A stretch of DNA of 64,000 nucleotides from Bacillus_BD oryzisoli (GCF_036670025.1 NZ_CP137640.1:1460001-1524000), one strand, 5' to 3'. Counted from the first letter of the stretch, positions 8,609-17,986 are shown. Notes: generated by a model from the sequence alone, not told the origin. Numbers and translations are program-made.

Positions 8609-9349
8609 ATGACATTAATTTTCGCTCATAGAGGTTATTCTGCACTGTATCCAGAAAATACGATGCTTGCCTTTAAACAAGCAGAGCAAGCAGGTGCTGA
8701 TGGAATTGAACTTGATGTCCAATTATCGAAGGATGGAGAAGTGGTGGTTATTCATGACGAAAGCGTGGATCGGACAACAAATGGCAGGGGCTATGTGAAG
8801 GATCTTTCTTATAGTGATTTAAAAAGACTGGATGCCGGTTTTAGGGTAAAAACGAATCTAAAAAAGGAGCCTATTCCTTCACTGCGGGACGTTTTGGAAT
8901 GGTTAACAGGAAACAAAATGATCTGTAATATCGAACTGAAGAATGGAATATTTCCTTATCAGGGGATGGAGGAGAAGGTGATCGAACTCATTCGTGAGTA
9001 CAAGCTGGAAAAACGAATAGTCCTCTCTTCTTTTAATCATTATAGTATTGTCCATTGTTATCGTATGGCACCAGAAATAGAAACAGCTCCACTGATGGGA
9101 CAAGTCGTGTATATGCCGTGGGTGTATGCTGAATCCATTCGTGCAAAGGGAATACACCCAAAGTATAAAACGCTGAAAGATGAAGTGATTCTGCAATCAG
9201 AACAATATGGAATTTCCGTTCGACCTTATACTGTAAATAAAGAAAAAAATATGGCCCATCTTATTAAATTAGGCTGCTCTGCTATCATAACGGATGATCC
9301 AGTTAGAGCACTGCGAGTCAGACATAGACTAGAAAAAGAATCGAAATAA
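8609..9349 (+). CDS. Glycerophosphodiester phosphodiesterase (YqiK-like)
   Basis: A 246-residue cytosolic GP-PDE that would split deacylated phospholipids into glycerol 3-phosphate and an alcohol. The family marks are HRGYSALYPENT at the N-terminus, ELDVQLSKDGEVVVIHDESVDRTTNG split over residues 35-62, and the ELK block with catalytic Glu near 110. ATG 8609 has TTGGAGGG ahead of it. The longer in-frame reading from 8543 overlaps the spo0A terminator and is rejected. B. subtilis has yqiK at the same place. Confidence 0.9.
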   Translation: MTLIFAHRGYSALYPENTMLAFKQAEQAGADGIELDVQLSKDGEVVVIHDESVDRTTNGRGYVKDLSYSDLKRLDAGFRVKTNLKKEPIPSLRDVLEWLTGNKMICNIELKNGIFPYQGMEEKVIELIREYKLEKRIVLSSFNHYSIVHCYRMAPEIETAPLMGQVVYMPWVYAESIRAKGIHPKYKTLKDEVILQSEQYGISVRPYTVNKEKNMAHLIKLGCSAIITDDPVRALRVRHRLEKESK

Positions 9350-9360
9350 AGCAAAGTTAA

Positions 9361-9432
9361 AAGAGACCATTCCAAAAATAAAAGGCGCAGCTTCAGAAAT
9401 GGTTGAAGTTTTCGCCTTTTGAAAGGTCTCTT
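9361..9432. terminator. Bidirectional terminator between the phosphodiesterase gene and yqzF
   Basis: Nested stems AAGAGACC/GGTCTCTT and AAAAGGCG/CGCCTTTT with an inner CTTCA/TTGAAG stem lie between the two convergent genes. The outer arm overlaps the yqzF stop. Confidence 0.75.
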
Positions 9433-9691
9433 ATTTTATGTTTTCATCTTTTTTATTATTTGTTTGAAAACGGGATTGTACCTTATTTCTCTTGCGATCC
9501 CTGTGCAGGATAAAACCTGCAATAAACCAAATTCCGATGAGAAACATTAATATGCCGGCAAGAAATTGCAGCCATAGAAAAGGAAAAGGCTGATGCAGGA
9601 TGTTAAAGACCATGTCTCTCATTAGCTTTACGCCAATTGCCGCAATAATTCCAGGAATTAATAGTATTACCAGTGCTACGATTCTGTTCAT
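9431..9691 (-). CDS. yqzF: DUF2627 small membrane protein YqzF
   Basis: An 86-residue protein with two hydrophobic segments (about 4-22 and 40-62) and a basic, polar C-terminal tail. It matches the DUF2627/YqzF family of bacilli, whose job is unknown. It lies between the phosphodiesterase and bkdR genes as in B. subtilis but on the opposite strand to both. Confidence 0.82.
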   Translation of the reverse strand: MNRIVALVILLIPGIIAAIGVKLMRDMVFNILHQPFPFLWLQFLAGILMFLIGIWFIAGFILHRDRKRNKVQSRFQTNNKKDENIK

Positions 9692-9843
9692 AACGAAATA
9701 ATCCCTTCATTCACTTGTATATAAAAATCATAAATCATTGAGGCGATTTGTCAAGAACAATGGTTAACATTACAATAGGAATATGAAAGAATTTTCATAA
9801 TAATAATTTTGTAAGAAAAAAATTGCATAGAAAGGAAGTAAAT

Positions 9844-11907
9844 ATGCAAACAGTCATGATAGTTGGAGCTGGAAGAGGCGGTTTGGCAATCTTGCAAATT
9901 ATTCAAGAATCAGCGGCACTTACAATAGAGGCAGTAATCGATGTAAATCCGGAAGCGCCAGGATTGAAATGGGCCCGTCAAAAAGGGTTAAGAACGGATG
10001 GGGATTGGCGTTCCTTTAAGGACAAGAAAATCGATATGATTATTGAAGTTACAGGTAACAATGAGGTTTCTACCAATTTGCGAAGTGCTTTTGGTAAAGA
10101 AACGGTATTAATACCAGGAAGTGTTGCTTTTTTACTCGTTAAACTGTTTAAAGATAAAGAAAGACTTATAAAAAAAATACAGAATGAAACGTATAAGTAT
10201 AACCTAATTTTCAATTCAACGAATGATGGCATGGTTGTCATTGATCATGATGAGAATATCATCCTTCTTAATAAAAGCGCTGAAAATATGATTGGAAAAT
10301 CAAAGGATGAAGCTGTCGGAAAGCATATTAGACAGGTGATTCCGTCAAGCTTGCTGCCGCGTGTTATGCGGACAAGAAAGGTTGAAACCAATCAGGAGGT
10401 ACTGTTAGACAATGGCCTAAAAATTATTTCTACGAGAATACCGATAATTGATGAACATGGGCTTTTAATAGGAGCAGTGGCTGTGTTTAAAGAAATAACA
10501 GAAGCGGTACACTTGGCAGAGCAAATAACTGATCTTAAAGAATTTCAAACAAAGCTAGAAGCTATTTTTCATTCCAGTAATGAAGCCATTTCCGTTGTTG
10601 ATGAACATGGGGTTGGGATGATGATCAATCCAGCCTATTCAAGAATTACAGGATTAAAGGAAGAAGAAGTGATTGGAAAACCGGCAACAATCGATATTGT
10701 TGAAGGTGAAAGTGTACATATGAAGGTTCTAAAAACGCGGAGAGAGGTACGAGGAGTGCCGATGAGAGTAGGACCCTATAAAAAAGAGGTAATTGTAAAT
10801 GGGGCCCCTATTATTGTTGATGGAAAATTAAAAGGCAGTGTTGGTGTGATCCATGATGTGTCGGAAATTAAAAATTTAAATAGGGAGCTGCACCGGGCAA
10901 GGCAAATAATCCGTAAGCTGGAAGCAAAATATTCGTTTGAAGACATTGTCGGAGCTTCCGAAGTTATGCAGATTGCACTTGAACAGGCAAAATTGGCTGC
11001 AAAAACACCTGCAACGATATTGCTTCGCGGAGAGTCCGGAACTGGGAAGGAATTGTTTGCTCATGCAATCCATAATGCCAGTGACCGAAAATACAATAAG
11101 TTCATTCGTGTAAACTGCGCTGCTTTGAATGAATCCTTGCTTGAAAGCGAGTTATTTGGTTATGAAGAAGGTGCCTTTACCGGCGCGAAACGCGGCGGGA
11201 AAAGGGGGCTTTTTGAAGAAGCGGATAATGGCAGTATCTTTCTCGATGAAATTGGGGAATTAACAATCAGTACGCAAGTGAAATTATTAAGAGTTCTTCA
11301 GGAAAACGAAATTATCCGGGTGGGAGGGACAAAACCGATTTCCTTAAATGTCCGTGTCATCGCCGCAACTAATGTCAATTTGGAAAAGGGAATGGTAAAC
11401 GGGGCATTTCGAGAGGACTTATTTTATCGATTAAATCAAATGCCGATTCATATTCCAGCCCTAAGAATGCGTAAAGAGGATGTCGAGGTTTTAACTTCAC
11501 GCTTAATCGAAAAAATCAATCAAGAATATGGCCGTAATATCGAAGGTCTGACTGATCAGGCATTAGCCCGACTCAAGGCTTATGATTGGCCTGGCAATGT
11601 CCGGGAACTGGATAATATTTTGCGGAGGGCGATTATTTTCATGAATTATAATGAATCGCTGATCGATGCGGATCATCTATTAGATCTTCATACCGCATTA
11701 CCGATGAAAGAAAATGAGGAGGACGTTTTAATCTTAAAGGGTTCATTAGCGTCTATGGTAGAGGAGTATGAAAAAAAGATTATTACCATGGTTCTTAATA
11801 AACACGGTGGTAACAAAACTTTGACTGCAAAAGAACTTGGCTTATCGCTTAGAAACTTATATTACAAGCTGGAAAAGTTAAAAATTGCAAATATTAGCAT
11901 GCAATAA
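9844..11907 (+). CDS. bkdR: Sigma-54 (SigL)-dependent activator BkdR
   Basis: The 687-residue enhancer-binding protein has an N-terminal Rossmann-like segment (GAGRGG), two PAS domains (about 118-225 and 230-340), a AAA+ domain with Walker A GESGTGKE near 396 and the sigma-54 contact loop GAFTGA near 443, and a Fis-type HTH at the C-terminus. It would open the -24/-12 promoter of the bkd operon downstream, sensing branched-chain metabolites. ATG 9844 follows AAAGGAAG; the TTG at 9823 is less likely. Confidence 0.95.
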   Translation: MQTVMIVGAGRGGLAILQIIQESAALTIEAVIDVNPEAPGLKWARQKGLRTDGDWRSFKDKKIDMIIEVTGNNEVSTNLRSAFGKETVLIPGSVAFLLVKLFKDKERLIKKIQNETYKYNLIFNSTNDGMVVIDHDENIILLNKSAENMIGKSKDEAVGKHIRQVIPSSLLPRVMRTRKVETNQEVLLDNGLKIISTRIPIIDEHGLLIGAVAVFKEITEAVHLAEQITDLKEFQTKLEAIFHSSNEAISVVDEHGVGMMINPAYSRITGLKEEEVIGKPATIDIVEGESVHMKVLKTRREVRGVPMRVGPYKKEVIVNGAPIIVDGKLKGSVGVIHDVSEIKNLNRELHRARQIIRKLEAKYSFEDIVGASEVMQIALEQAKLAAKTPATILLRGESGTGKELFAHAIHNASDRKYNKFIRVNCAALNESLLESELFGYEEGAFTGAKRGGKRGLFEEADNGSIFLDEIGELTISTQVKLLRVLQENEIIRVGGTKPISLNVRVIAATNVNLEKGMVNGAFREDLFYRLNQMPIHIPALRMRKEDVEVLTSRLIEKINQEYGRNIEGLTDQALARLKAYDWPGNVRELDNILRRAIIFMNYNESLIDADHLLDLHTALPMKENEEDVLILKGSLASMVEEYEKKIITMVLNKHGGNKTLTAKELGLSLRNLYYKLEKLKIANISMQ

Positions 11908-11973
11908 ATTTCATATATGTGCAAATAATTTCATAGCTTTCTATAGAAGAATGGACTTGTACAGGATGTGCTG

Positions 11974-12016
11974 ACGTCTACGTTCGCCATAGGACGTGGC
12001 GGTTTTTAGTAGACGT
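11974..12016. repeat. Inverted repeat between bkdR and the bkd promoter
   Basis: ACGTCTAC (11974-11981) pairs with GTAGACGT (12009-12016), with CGCC/GGCG nested inside. It may end bkdR transcripts or be the upstream binding site for BkdR, since it lies 20-60 bp before the -24 element. No T tract follows directly. Confidence 0.5.
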
Positions 12017-12034
12017 TCCGCCTCCTGTTTTTTA

Positions 12035-12052
12035 TTGGCACGATTCTTGCAT
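12035..12052 (+). promoter_or_regulatory. Sigma-L (sigma-54) -24/-12 promoter of the bkd operon
   Basis: TTGGCAC-N5-TTGCAT with GG at 12037-12038 and GC at 12049-12050, exactly ten bases apart, is a near-perfect -24/-12 promoter. It sits just after the activator gene bkdR, as in B. subtilis. Confidence 0.93.
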
Positions 12053-12163
12053 GTTAATAATATATCCACTCTTTTTGAGGATAATGCTTTTTTCGAAAGA
12101 CGCTGGCTGCTTCAGGAAAGTGAAAAAGAACATGTTTGAAGCGGGCTGGGAGGTAAATATATA

Positions 12164-12217
12164 ATGTATCCTTGGGGTGAACAGCATGGAATTATTCGAA
12201 ACCTTGGCAAGATATGA
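12164..12217 (+). other. Possible leader uORF overlapping the bcd start
   Basis: ATG 12164 with a GGGAGG site ten bases upstream opens 17 codons and stops at 12215-12217, 30 bases inside bcd in another frame. It could couple translation into bcd or be chance. No family resemblance is seen. Confidence 0.25.
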
Positions 12218-13289
12218 TTACGAACAGCTCATATTTTGTCAGGATCATACCTCAGGCTTAAAGGCAATTATAGCCATCCATGATACAACATTAGGGCCAG
12301 CTTTAGGAGGAGCCCGCATGTGGACATATGCTTCCGAAGAGGAAGCAATCGAAGACGCGCTCAGACTTGCCCGCGGAATGACATATAAAAATGCTGCTGC
12401 CGGATTAAATCTTGGCGGTGGAAAAACAGTCATTATTGGTGATCCGCGCAAGGATAAGAGTGAAGCCTTGTTTCGTGCATTTGGCCGATATGTTCAAGGC
12501 TTAAACGGCAGGTATATTACGGCAGAGGATGTAGGAACAACTGTTGCCGATATGGATATGATTCATGAGGAAACAGATTATGTAACAGGGATATCTCCAG
12601 AGTTTGGATCATCGGGGAACCCATCCCCGGTAACGGCATTTGGGGTATATCGGGGAATGAAAGCAGCAGCAAAGGAAGCCTTTGGCTCGGATTCACTTGA
12701 GGGCAAGGTTGTGGCTGTTCAAGGGATAGGCAATGTCGCATATGCACTATGCCGGTATTTGTATGAGGAAGGGGCAAAGCTTATTGTAACAGACATCAAT
12801 CAGGAAGCAGTCCAACGAGCTGTCCAAGATTTCAACGCCAAAGCACATGACCCTAAAGATATTTATTCCGTGGAATGTGATATTTTTTCTCCATGTGCTT
12901 TAGGAGCCACCTTAAATGATCTGACAATACCAAGGCTAAAGGCAAAGGTGATTGCCGGCTCTGCGAATAATCAATTAAAGGAGCCTAGGCATGGTGACAT
13001 GCTTCATGAAAAGGGAATTGTCTATGCGCCTGATTATGTCATAAATGCAGGCGGGGTCATTAACGTTGCGGATGAACTGTACGGATATAATCGAGATCGT
13101 GCGATGAAAAAAGTGGAGACGACAATTTATCATAATATTGAAAAAGTGATTTCGATCTCGAAGCGTGATCAGATTCCAACCTATAAGGCTGCAGATATAT
13201 TGGCAGAGGAAAGAATGAAAAAAATAAGAAATTCACGAACTCAATTTCTGCAAAACGGGCATCATCTTTTAAGTAGGCGCTGGAGTTAG
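12186..13289 (+). CDS. bcd: Leucine (branched-chain amino acid) dehydrogenase
   Basis: An NAD-dependent oxidative deaminase of Leu/Val/Ile, giving the 2-oxoacids used by the Bkd complex. In its 367 residues the substrate domain shows GGGKTVI with the catalytic Lys block, and the NAD domain shows GIGNVAY near 182. ATG 12186 follows GGGGTGA. It is the first gene of the operon here, because ptb is absent. The C-terminus runs LLSRRWS: the last codons and the stop lie within a fragment of the dispersed repeat, so the 3' end appears remodelled. Confidence 0.95.
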   Translation: MELFETLARYDYEQLIFCQDHTSGLKAIIAIHDTTLGPALGGARMWTYASEEEAIEDALRLARGMTYKNAAAGLNLGGGKTVIIGDPRKDKSEALFRAFGRYVQGLNGRYITAEDVGTTVADMDMIHEETDYVTGISPEFGSSGNPSPVTAFGVYRGMKAAAKEAFGSDSLEGKVVAVQGIGNVAYALCRYLYEEGAKLIVTDINQEAVQRAVQDFNAKAHDPKDIYSVECDIFSPCALGATLNDLTIPRLKAKVIAGSANNQLKEPRHGDMLHEKGIVYAPDYVINAGGVINVADELYGYNRDRAMKKVETTIYHNIEKVISISKRDQIPTYKAADILAEERMKKIRNSRTQFLQNGHHLLSRRWS

Positions 13290-13290
13290 A
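13274..13290 (+). repeat. Fragment of the dispersed palindromic repeat
   Basis: The 17 bases match the end of the repeat at 7366-7383 with one change (TAGGCGCTGGAG followed by T/C and TAGA). The fragment supplies the last codons and the TAG stop of bcd. Confidence 0.55.
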
Positions 13291-13302
13291 CCACTAATGT
13301 GA

Positions 13303-13329
13303 GGGACGGAAGGCAATCTTCTATCCCTC
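13303..13329 (+). other. Intercistronic hairpin bcd-buk
   Basis: GAGGGA/TCCCTC arms enclose a 15-base loop with no T tract. It may be an RNA stability or processing element within the operon. Confidence 0.35.
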
Positions 13330-13394
13330 AAGATGATACATAACCAAATCGTAATGGATGAGTCAGCATAACCAATCATTTGGAGGCGGGTATA

Positions 13395-14501
13395 TTGCGT
13401 GAACATAAACATCGTATCTTGATCATTAATCCTGGTTCAACTGGCACGAAGATAGCTGTATTTGAAAATGAAATCTCCATTTGGGAGAAAAATATCAAAC
13501 ATGATATTGAAGCAACGGAGTCTTATTCAAATATTATCGAACAATTTGATTTTCGCAAAGACATCATTCTAAAGACCTTGCATAATGAAGGGATCAATCT
13601 CTCAAAGCTTGAAGCGGTGTGTGCCCGCGGAGGATTACTTCGTCCGATTGAGGGGGGGACTTATGAGGTGAACAACAGGATGCTGTCTGATTTAAGACAA
13701 GGTTATTCGGGGGAGCATGCCTCAAACCTCGGCGGGCTGCTTGCTTACGATATTGCTTCCGGACTCAATATTCCAGCGTTCATTGTGGATCCGGTTGTGG
13801 TTGATGAGTTAGATGAAATAGCAAGAATATCGGGTTTGCCGATGATTGAACGAAAAAGTATTTTTCATGCTTTGAATCAAAAAGCAGTAGCACACCGTGT
13901 TGCAAAAGAATTGAACAGTCATTATGAAGACATCAATTTAATTGTAGCCCACATGGGTGGAGGAATCACGATAGGAGCACACAAACATGGAAGAGTGATC
14001 GATGTCAATAATGGGCTGCTTGGAGAAGGGCCATTCTGTCCTGAACGTGCCGGTGCTGTCCCAGTCGGTGATATCGTTGATTTGTGTTTTTCAGGGGAAT
14101 TCTCCAAGGAAGAAATAATGAAATTGCTTGTAGGTAAAGGGGGATTGATTGGCTACTTAGGAACAAATGATCCAGATGAAATAGAAGAGAGGATTACAGC
14201 TGGAGATAAAAAAGCAGGTTTAGTCTATTCTGCGATGGCTTATCAAATCTCTAAAGAAATTGGCGCAGCCAGTGTGGTAATGTCCGGGAATGTTGAGGGG
14301 ATTATCCTAACTGGTGAATTAGCTTCAAAAAAGAAATTTGTGAAAGAAATCAGTGATCGTGTCTGTTGGATTGCTGATGTATTTGTACACCCCGGTGAAA
14401 ATGAACTGCTTGCATTAGCTGAAGGAGCGTTAAGGGTTCTGCGAGGCGAAGAAATGGCAAAAGAATATATGGGTAAAACAGAAAGTTTGCTAAACAAGTA
14501 A
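13395..14501 (+). CDS. buk: Butyrate (branched-chain fatty acid) kinase
   Basis: An ASKHA-fold kinase that makes ATP from butyryl-/isobutyryl-/isovaleryl-phosphate. INPGSTGTK at the N-terminus binds phosphate, and VAHMGGGITIG near 180 is the second conserved block. The product has 368 residues. I choose TTG 13395 because GGAGG lies eight bases upstream; the in-frame TTG at 13380 overlaps that site. Its usual partner phosphotransbutyrylase is not encoded in the window. Confidence 0.92.
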   Translation: MREHKHRILIINPGSTGTKIAVFENEISIWEKNIKHDIEATESYSNIIEQFDFRKDIILKTLHNEGINLSKLEAVCARGGLLRPIEGGTYEVNNRMLSDLRQGYSGEHASNLGGLLAYDIASGLNIPAFIVDPVVVDELDEIARISGLPMIERKSIFHALNQKAVAHRVAKELNSHYEDINLIVAHMGGGITIGAHKHGRVIDVNNGLLGEGPFCPERAGAVPVGDIVDLCFSGEFSKEEIMKLLVGKGGLIGYLGTNDPDEIEERITAGDKKAGLVYSAMAYQISKEIGAASVVMSGNVEGIILTGELASKKKFVKEISDRVCWIADVFVHPGENELLALAEGALRVLRGEEMAKEYMGKTESLLNK

Positions 14502-14514
14502 AGGAGGTTTTTCT

Positions 14515-15936
14515 TTGGCTCAAGATTATGACATTGTAATACTTGGAGGCGGGCCTGGAGGCTATGTGGCTGCGATCCGGGCAGCCCAGCTGGGTTTTAA
14601 AACGGCAATTGTGGAAAGAGATAAATTAGGCGGTACCTGCCTGCATAAAGGCTGTATTCCTACCAAAGCGTTATTAAGGAGTGCTGAAGTTTACAGAACG
14701 ACTAAGAGTAGTGAAGAATTTGGGGTCTTAACAAATGAAGTGAGCTTGAATCTAAGTAAAGTACAGGAGCGAAAAGAAAAGATTGTGTCACAGCTTCACA
14801 ATGGAGTACAGCATTTAATGAAAAAAGGGAAGATCGATATCTATAATGGGATCGGACGTATATTAGGTCCATCTATTTTCTCGCCATTGCCGGGAACTAT
14901 TTCAGTTGAAATGAATAATGGCGCAGAAAATGAAATGCTGGTTCCGAAAAATCTCATTGTTGCCACTGGTTCAAGGCCAAAGGCTCTACCTGGTTTAGAA
15001 GCGGATGGTCATTTCGTTATGACATCTGATGAAGCATTGGAAATGGAAGAATTACCAAAATCCATTTTAATTATTGGCGGAGGTGTCATTGGCGTTGAAT
15101 GGGCATCTATGCTTTCTGACTTTGATGTTGATGTAACCATTTTGGAGTTTGCTGATAGGTTAATCCCTACTGAGGACAAAGAGATATCAAAGGAAATGCA
15201 ACGTTTATTGAAAAAGAGAGGCGTTAAAATCGTAACAACTGCAAAAGTGCTACCAGATACATTTAGGAAAGGCAAGGGTATAACGATTTCAGCCGAGGTG
15301 AAGGGGGAGATTAAGGAATACTCCGCTGAGAAGCTGCTGATTTCAGTGGGCAGACAGGCAAATATTGAGGGAATTGGTTTGGAAAATACGGATATTCAAA
15401 TGGATAAAGGCTTTATTAAAACAAATGATTACTTTCAAACAAATGAATCACATATTTACGCAATTGGTGATTGTATAGGCGGCCTTCAGCTTGCTCATGT
15501 TGCTTCCCATGAAGGAATATCAGCTGTTGAACATATAGCAAACCAACAACCTCATCCAATGAACTATACGCTTATCCCCTCCTGTATTTACAGTTATCCC
15601 GAAGTAGCGAAGGTTGGTTTAACAGAAGAAGAAGCAATAAAACAAGGATATCAAATAAAAACAGGTAAGTTTTCTTTTCGAGCAATAGGAAAGGCATTGG
15701 TTTTTGGAGAAGCTGATGGATTTGTCAAAATGATTGTAGATGAATCTACGAATGATTTACTTGGAGTTCATATGATCGGCCCACATGTAACAGAATTAAT
15801 TTCAGAAGCTGGTCTTGCCCGCGTTCTTGATGCGACGCCATGGGAAATCGCGCAGACGATTCATCCGCATCCGAGCTTGTCCGAGGCTGTCGGAGAAGCA
15901 GCGATGCTTATAGAAGGAAAAGCAATTCATGGGTAA
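14515..15936 (+). CDS. lpdV: Dihydrolipoyl dehydrogenase (E3) of the Bkd complex
   Basis: The 473-residue flavoprotein reoxidises dihydrolipoyl groups with NAD. It shows FAD-binding GGGPGGY at the N-terminus, the redox disulfide in GGTCLHKGCIPTK near 42, NAD-binding GGGVIGVEW near 185, and the C-terminal HPHPSLSEA with the catalytic His-Glu pair. The TTG start follows AAAGGAGG. It is 13 bases after buk, inside the bkd operon. Confidence 0.95.
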   Translation: MAQDYDIVILGGGPGGYVAAIRAAQLGFKTAIVERDKLGGTCLHKGCIPTKALLRSAEVYRTTKSSEEFGVLTNEVSLNLSKVQERKEKIVSQLHNGVQHLMKKGKIDIYNGIGRILGPSIFSPLPGTISVEMNNGAENEMLVPKNLIVATGSRPKALPGLEADGHFVMTSDEALEMEELPKSILIIGGGVIGVEWASMLSDFDVDVTILEFADRLIPTEDKEISKEMQRLLKKRGVKIVTTAKVLPDTFRKGKGITISAEVKGEIKEYSAEKLLISVGRQANIEGIGLENTDIQMDKGFIKTNDYFQTNESHIYAIGDCIGGLQLAHVASHEGISAVEHIANQQPHPMNYTLIPSCIYSYPEVAKVGLTEEEAIKQGYQIKTGKFSFRAIGKALVFGEADGFVKMIVDESTNDLLGVHMIGPHVTELISEAGLARVLDATPWEIAQTIHPHPSLSEAVGEAAMLIEGKAIHG

Positions 15937-15995
15937 ATCCTTCTGCCTTAAAAGCGGCAGGTGATTCTTCATTAAAGAATTCAGGAGGTTTTTTT

Positions 15996-16991
15996 ATGGT
16001 GGAAAGCCGTCACAGTTCATTAGGATTAAGTGATGACACTGTATTGGAAATGTATGAGACAATGCTCTTGGCACGAAAAATTGATGAACGAATGTGGTTA
16101 TTAAATAGAGCAGGGAAAATACCGTTTGTTATATCTTGTCAGGGGCAAGAAGCAGCACAGGTAGGAGCTGCGTTTGCCCTTGACCGTAAAAATGATTATG
16201 TTCTTCCTTATTACCGGGATGTAGGAGTTGTCCTTGCATTTGGAATGACAGCAAAAGATATTATGCTGTCGGGATTTGCAAAGGCGGAGGACCCAAACTC
16301 TGGCGGACGGCAGATGCCAGGGCATTTCGGTCAACGGAAAAATAGAATTGTTACTGGATCATCGCCGGTGACAACCCAGGTTCCACATGCGGTGGGGATA
16401 GCCCTTGCCGCAAGAATGTCTGGAGAAAATAGTGTTTCATTCGTTAGCTTTGGTGAAGGGTCATCAAACCAGGGTGACTTTCATGAAGGAGCTAATTTTG
16501 CAGGTGTTCACAAACTTCCGGTTATTTTTATGTGTGAAAACAATAAATACGCTATTTCTGTTCCGATCAATAAGCAGCTTGGCTGCGAAAAGGTATCTGA
16601 CCGCGCGATTGGTTATGGGATGCCCGGATATACGGTTGATGGCAATGATCCGCTTGCAGTCTATGAAGCAGTAAAAAAAGCGGCAGATAGAGGAAGAAGA
16701 GGCGAAGGACCAACGCTTATTGAGACGATTTCATACCGTCTTACACCGCATTCCTCTGATGATGATGACAGAAGCTATCGCACGCAGGAGGAAGTAGAAG
16801 AAGCGAAAACACAAGATCCGCTTGCTTCCTTTTTGCTCTATTTAAAGGAAAACGGTGTTCTTGATGAAACAAAGGAAAAGGAAATAAATGACCGAGTGAC
16901 ATTACTTGTCGATGAAGCAACTGAGTATGCTGAACAAGCGCCATATGCTGACCCTGAACAAGTATATGATTACGTATATGCGAAAGAATAA
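15996..16991 (+). CDS. bkdAA: Branched-chain 2-oxoacid dehydrogenase E1 alpha
   Basis: A TPP-dependent decarboxylase subunit. The 331 residues include GEGSSNQGDFHE ... NNKYAIS (Mg-TPP binding, about 145-185) and the phosphorylation-loop-like SYRLTPHSSDDDD near 250. ATG 15996 has TCAGGAGG directly upstream; a longer in-frame reading from 15840 overlaps lpdV and is rejected. Works as alpha2beta2 with BkdAB. Confidence 0.95.
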   Translation: MVESRHSSLGLSDDTVLEMYETMLLARKIDERMWLLNRAGKIPFVISCQGQEAAQVGAAFALDRKNDYVLPYYRDVGVVLAFGMTAKDIMLSGFAKAEDPNSGGRQMPGHFGQRKNRIVTGSSPVTTQVPHAVGIALAARMSGENSVSFVSFGEGSSNQGDFHEGANFAGVHKLPVIFMCENNKYAISVPINKQLGCEKVSDRAIGYGMPGYTVDGNDPLAVYEAVKKAADRGRRGEGPTLIETISYRLTPHSSDDDDRSYRTQEEVEEAKTQDPLASFLLYLKENGVLDETKEKEINDRVTLLVDEATEYAEQAPYADPEQVYDYVYAKE

Positions 16992-17002
16992 GGGGGATAA
17001 AG

Positions 17003-17986
17003 ATGGCAATCATCTCTTATATTGAGGCCGTAACAATGGCTATTCGTGAAGAAATGGAAAGAGATAAAAGAGTATTTGTTTTAGGTGAGGATGTTGGAAA
17101 AAAAGGCGGTGTTTTTAAAGCAACGCAAGGTTTGTATGAGCAATTTGGTGAACAAAGAGTGATCGATACTCCTTTAGCCGAATCCGCCATTGCAGGAGTT
17201 GGCATTGGAGCTGCGATGTACGGTATGAGACCGATTGCAGAAATGCAATTTGCTGATTTTATTATGCCCGCAGTCAATCAAATTATTTCAGAGGCAGCAA
17301 GAATCCGCTACAGATCTAATAATGACTGGAGCTGCCCTATCGTGATTCGAGCACCATACGGCGGAGGTGTTCATGGTGCTTTGTATCACTCCCAATCAGT
17401 CGAAGCTGTATTTGCTAATCAACCCGGTTTGAAAATTGTTATGCCGTCAACTCCTTATGATGTAAAAGGTCTGCTTAAAGCGGCCATTCGTGATGAAGAT
17501 CCTGTGCTGTTTTTTGAACATAAGCGGGCCTATCGGTTAATAAAAGGAGAAGTACCGGAAGATGATTATGTCCTTCCAATCGGGAAAGCGGATGTGAAGC
17601 GGGAGGGAGAGGATATCACTGTCATCACCTATGGACTTTGTGTACATTTTGCCCTCCAGGCTGCAGAAAAATTAGCGGCGGATGGTATTTCCACTCATAT
17701 TTTAGATTTACGGACCGTTTATCCGCTTGATCAAGAGGCAATTGTGGAAGCTGCCTCGAAAACAGGAAAAGTCCTGCTTGTGACCGAGGATAACAAAGAA
17801 GGCAGTATCATAAGCGAGGTTTCAGCGATTATTGCCGAGCATTGCTTATTTGAATTAGATGCACCGATCAAAAGACTGGCAGCTCCCGATGTGCCGGCCG
17901 TTGCGTATGCACCACCAATGGAAAAGCATTTTATGATCAACCCGGAAAAGATAGAAAAAGCCATGCGTGAACTGGCTGAGTTTTAA
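17003..17986 (+). CDS. bkdAB: Branched-chain 2-oxoacid dehydrogenase E1 beta
   Basis: The 327-residue E1 beta has LGEDVGKKGGVF near 26, the DTPLAESAIAG block near 54 and the C-terminal transketolase domain with VTEDNKEGSI. It completes E1 with BkdAA, feeding acyl groups to the lipoyl domain of BkdB. AAGGGGG lies in front of ATG 17003, 11 bases after bkdAA. Confidence 0.95.
   Translation: MAIISYIEAVTMAIREEMERDKRVFVLGEDVGKKGGVFKATQGLYEQFGEQRVIDTPLAESAIAGVGIGAAMYGMRPIAEMQFADFIMPAVNQIISEAARIRYRSNNDWSCPIVIRAPYGGGVHGALYHSQSVEAVFANQPGLKIVMPSTPYDVKGLLKAAIRDEDPVLFFEHKRAYRLIKGEVPEDDYVLPIGKADVKREGEDITVITYGLCVHFALQAAEKLAADGISTHILDLRTVYPLDQEAIVEAASKTGKVLLVTEDNKEGSIISEVSAIIAEHCLFELDAPIKRLAAPDVPAVAYAPPMEKHFMINPEKIEKAMRELAEF

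Noticed and set aside
15840..15995. N-terminal extension of the E1 alpha frame across the end of lpdV
   Set aside because: It runs out of frame over the lpdV coding end; the strong TCAGGAGG before ATG 15996 and family length set the start there.
16405..16674. 89-codon frame inside bkdAA
   Set aside because: A frame shadow within the E1 alpha coding sequence, no separate initiation signals.
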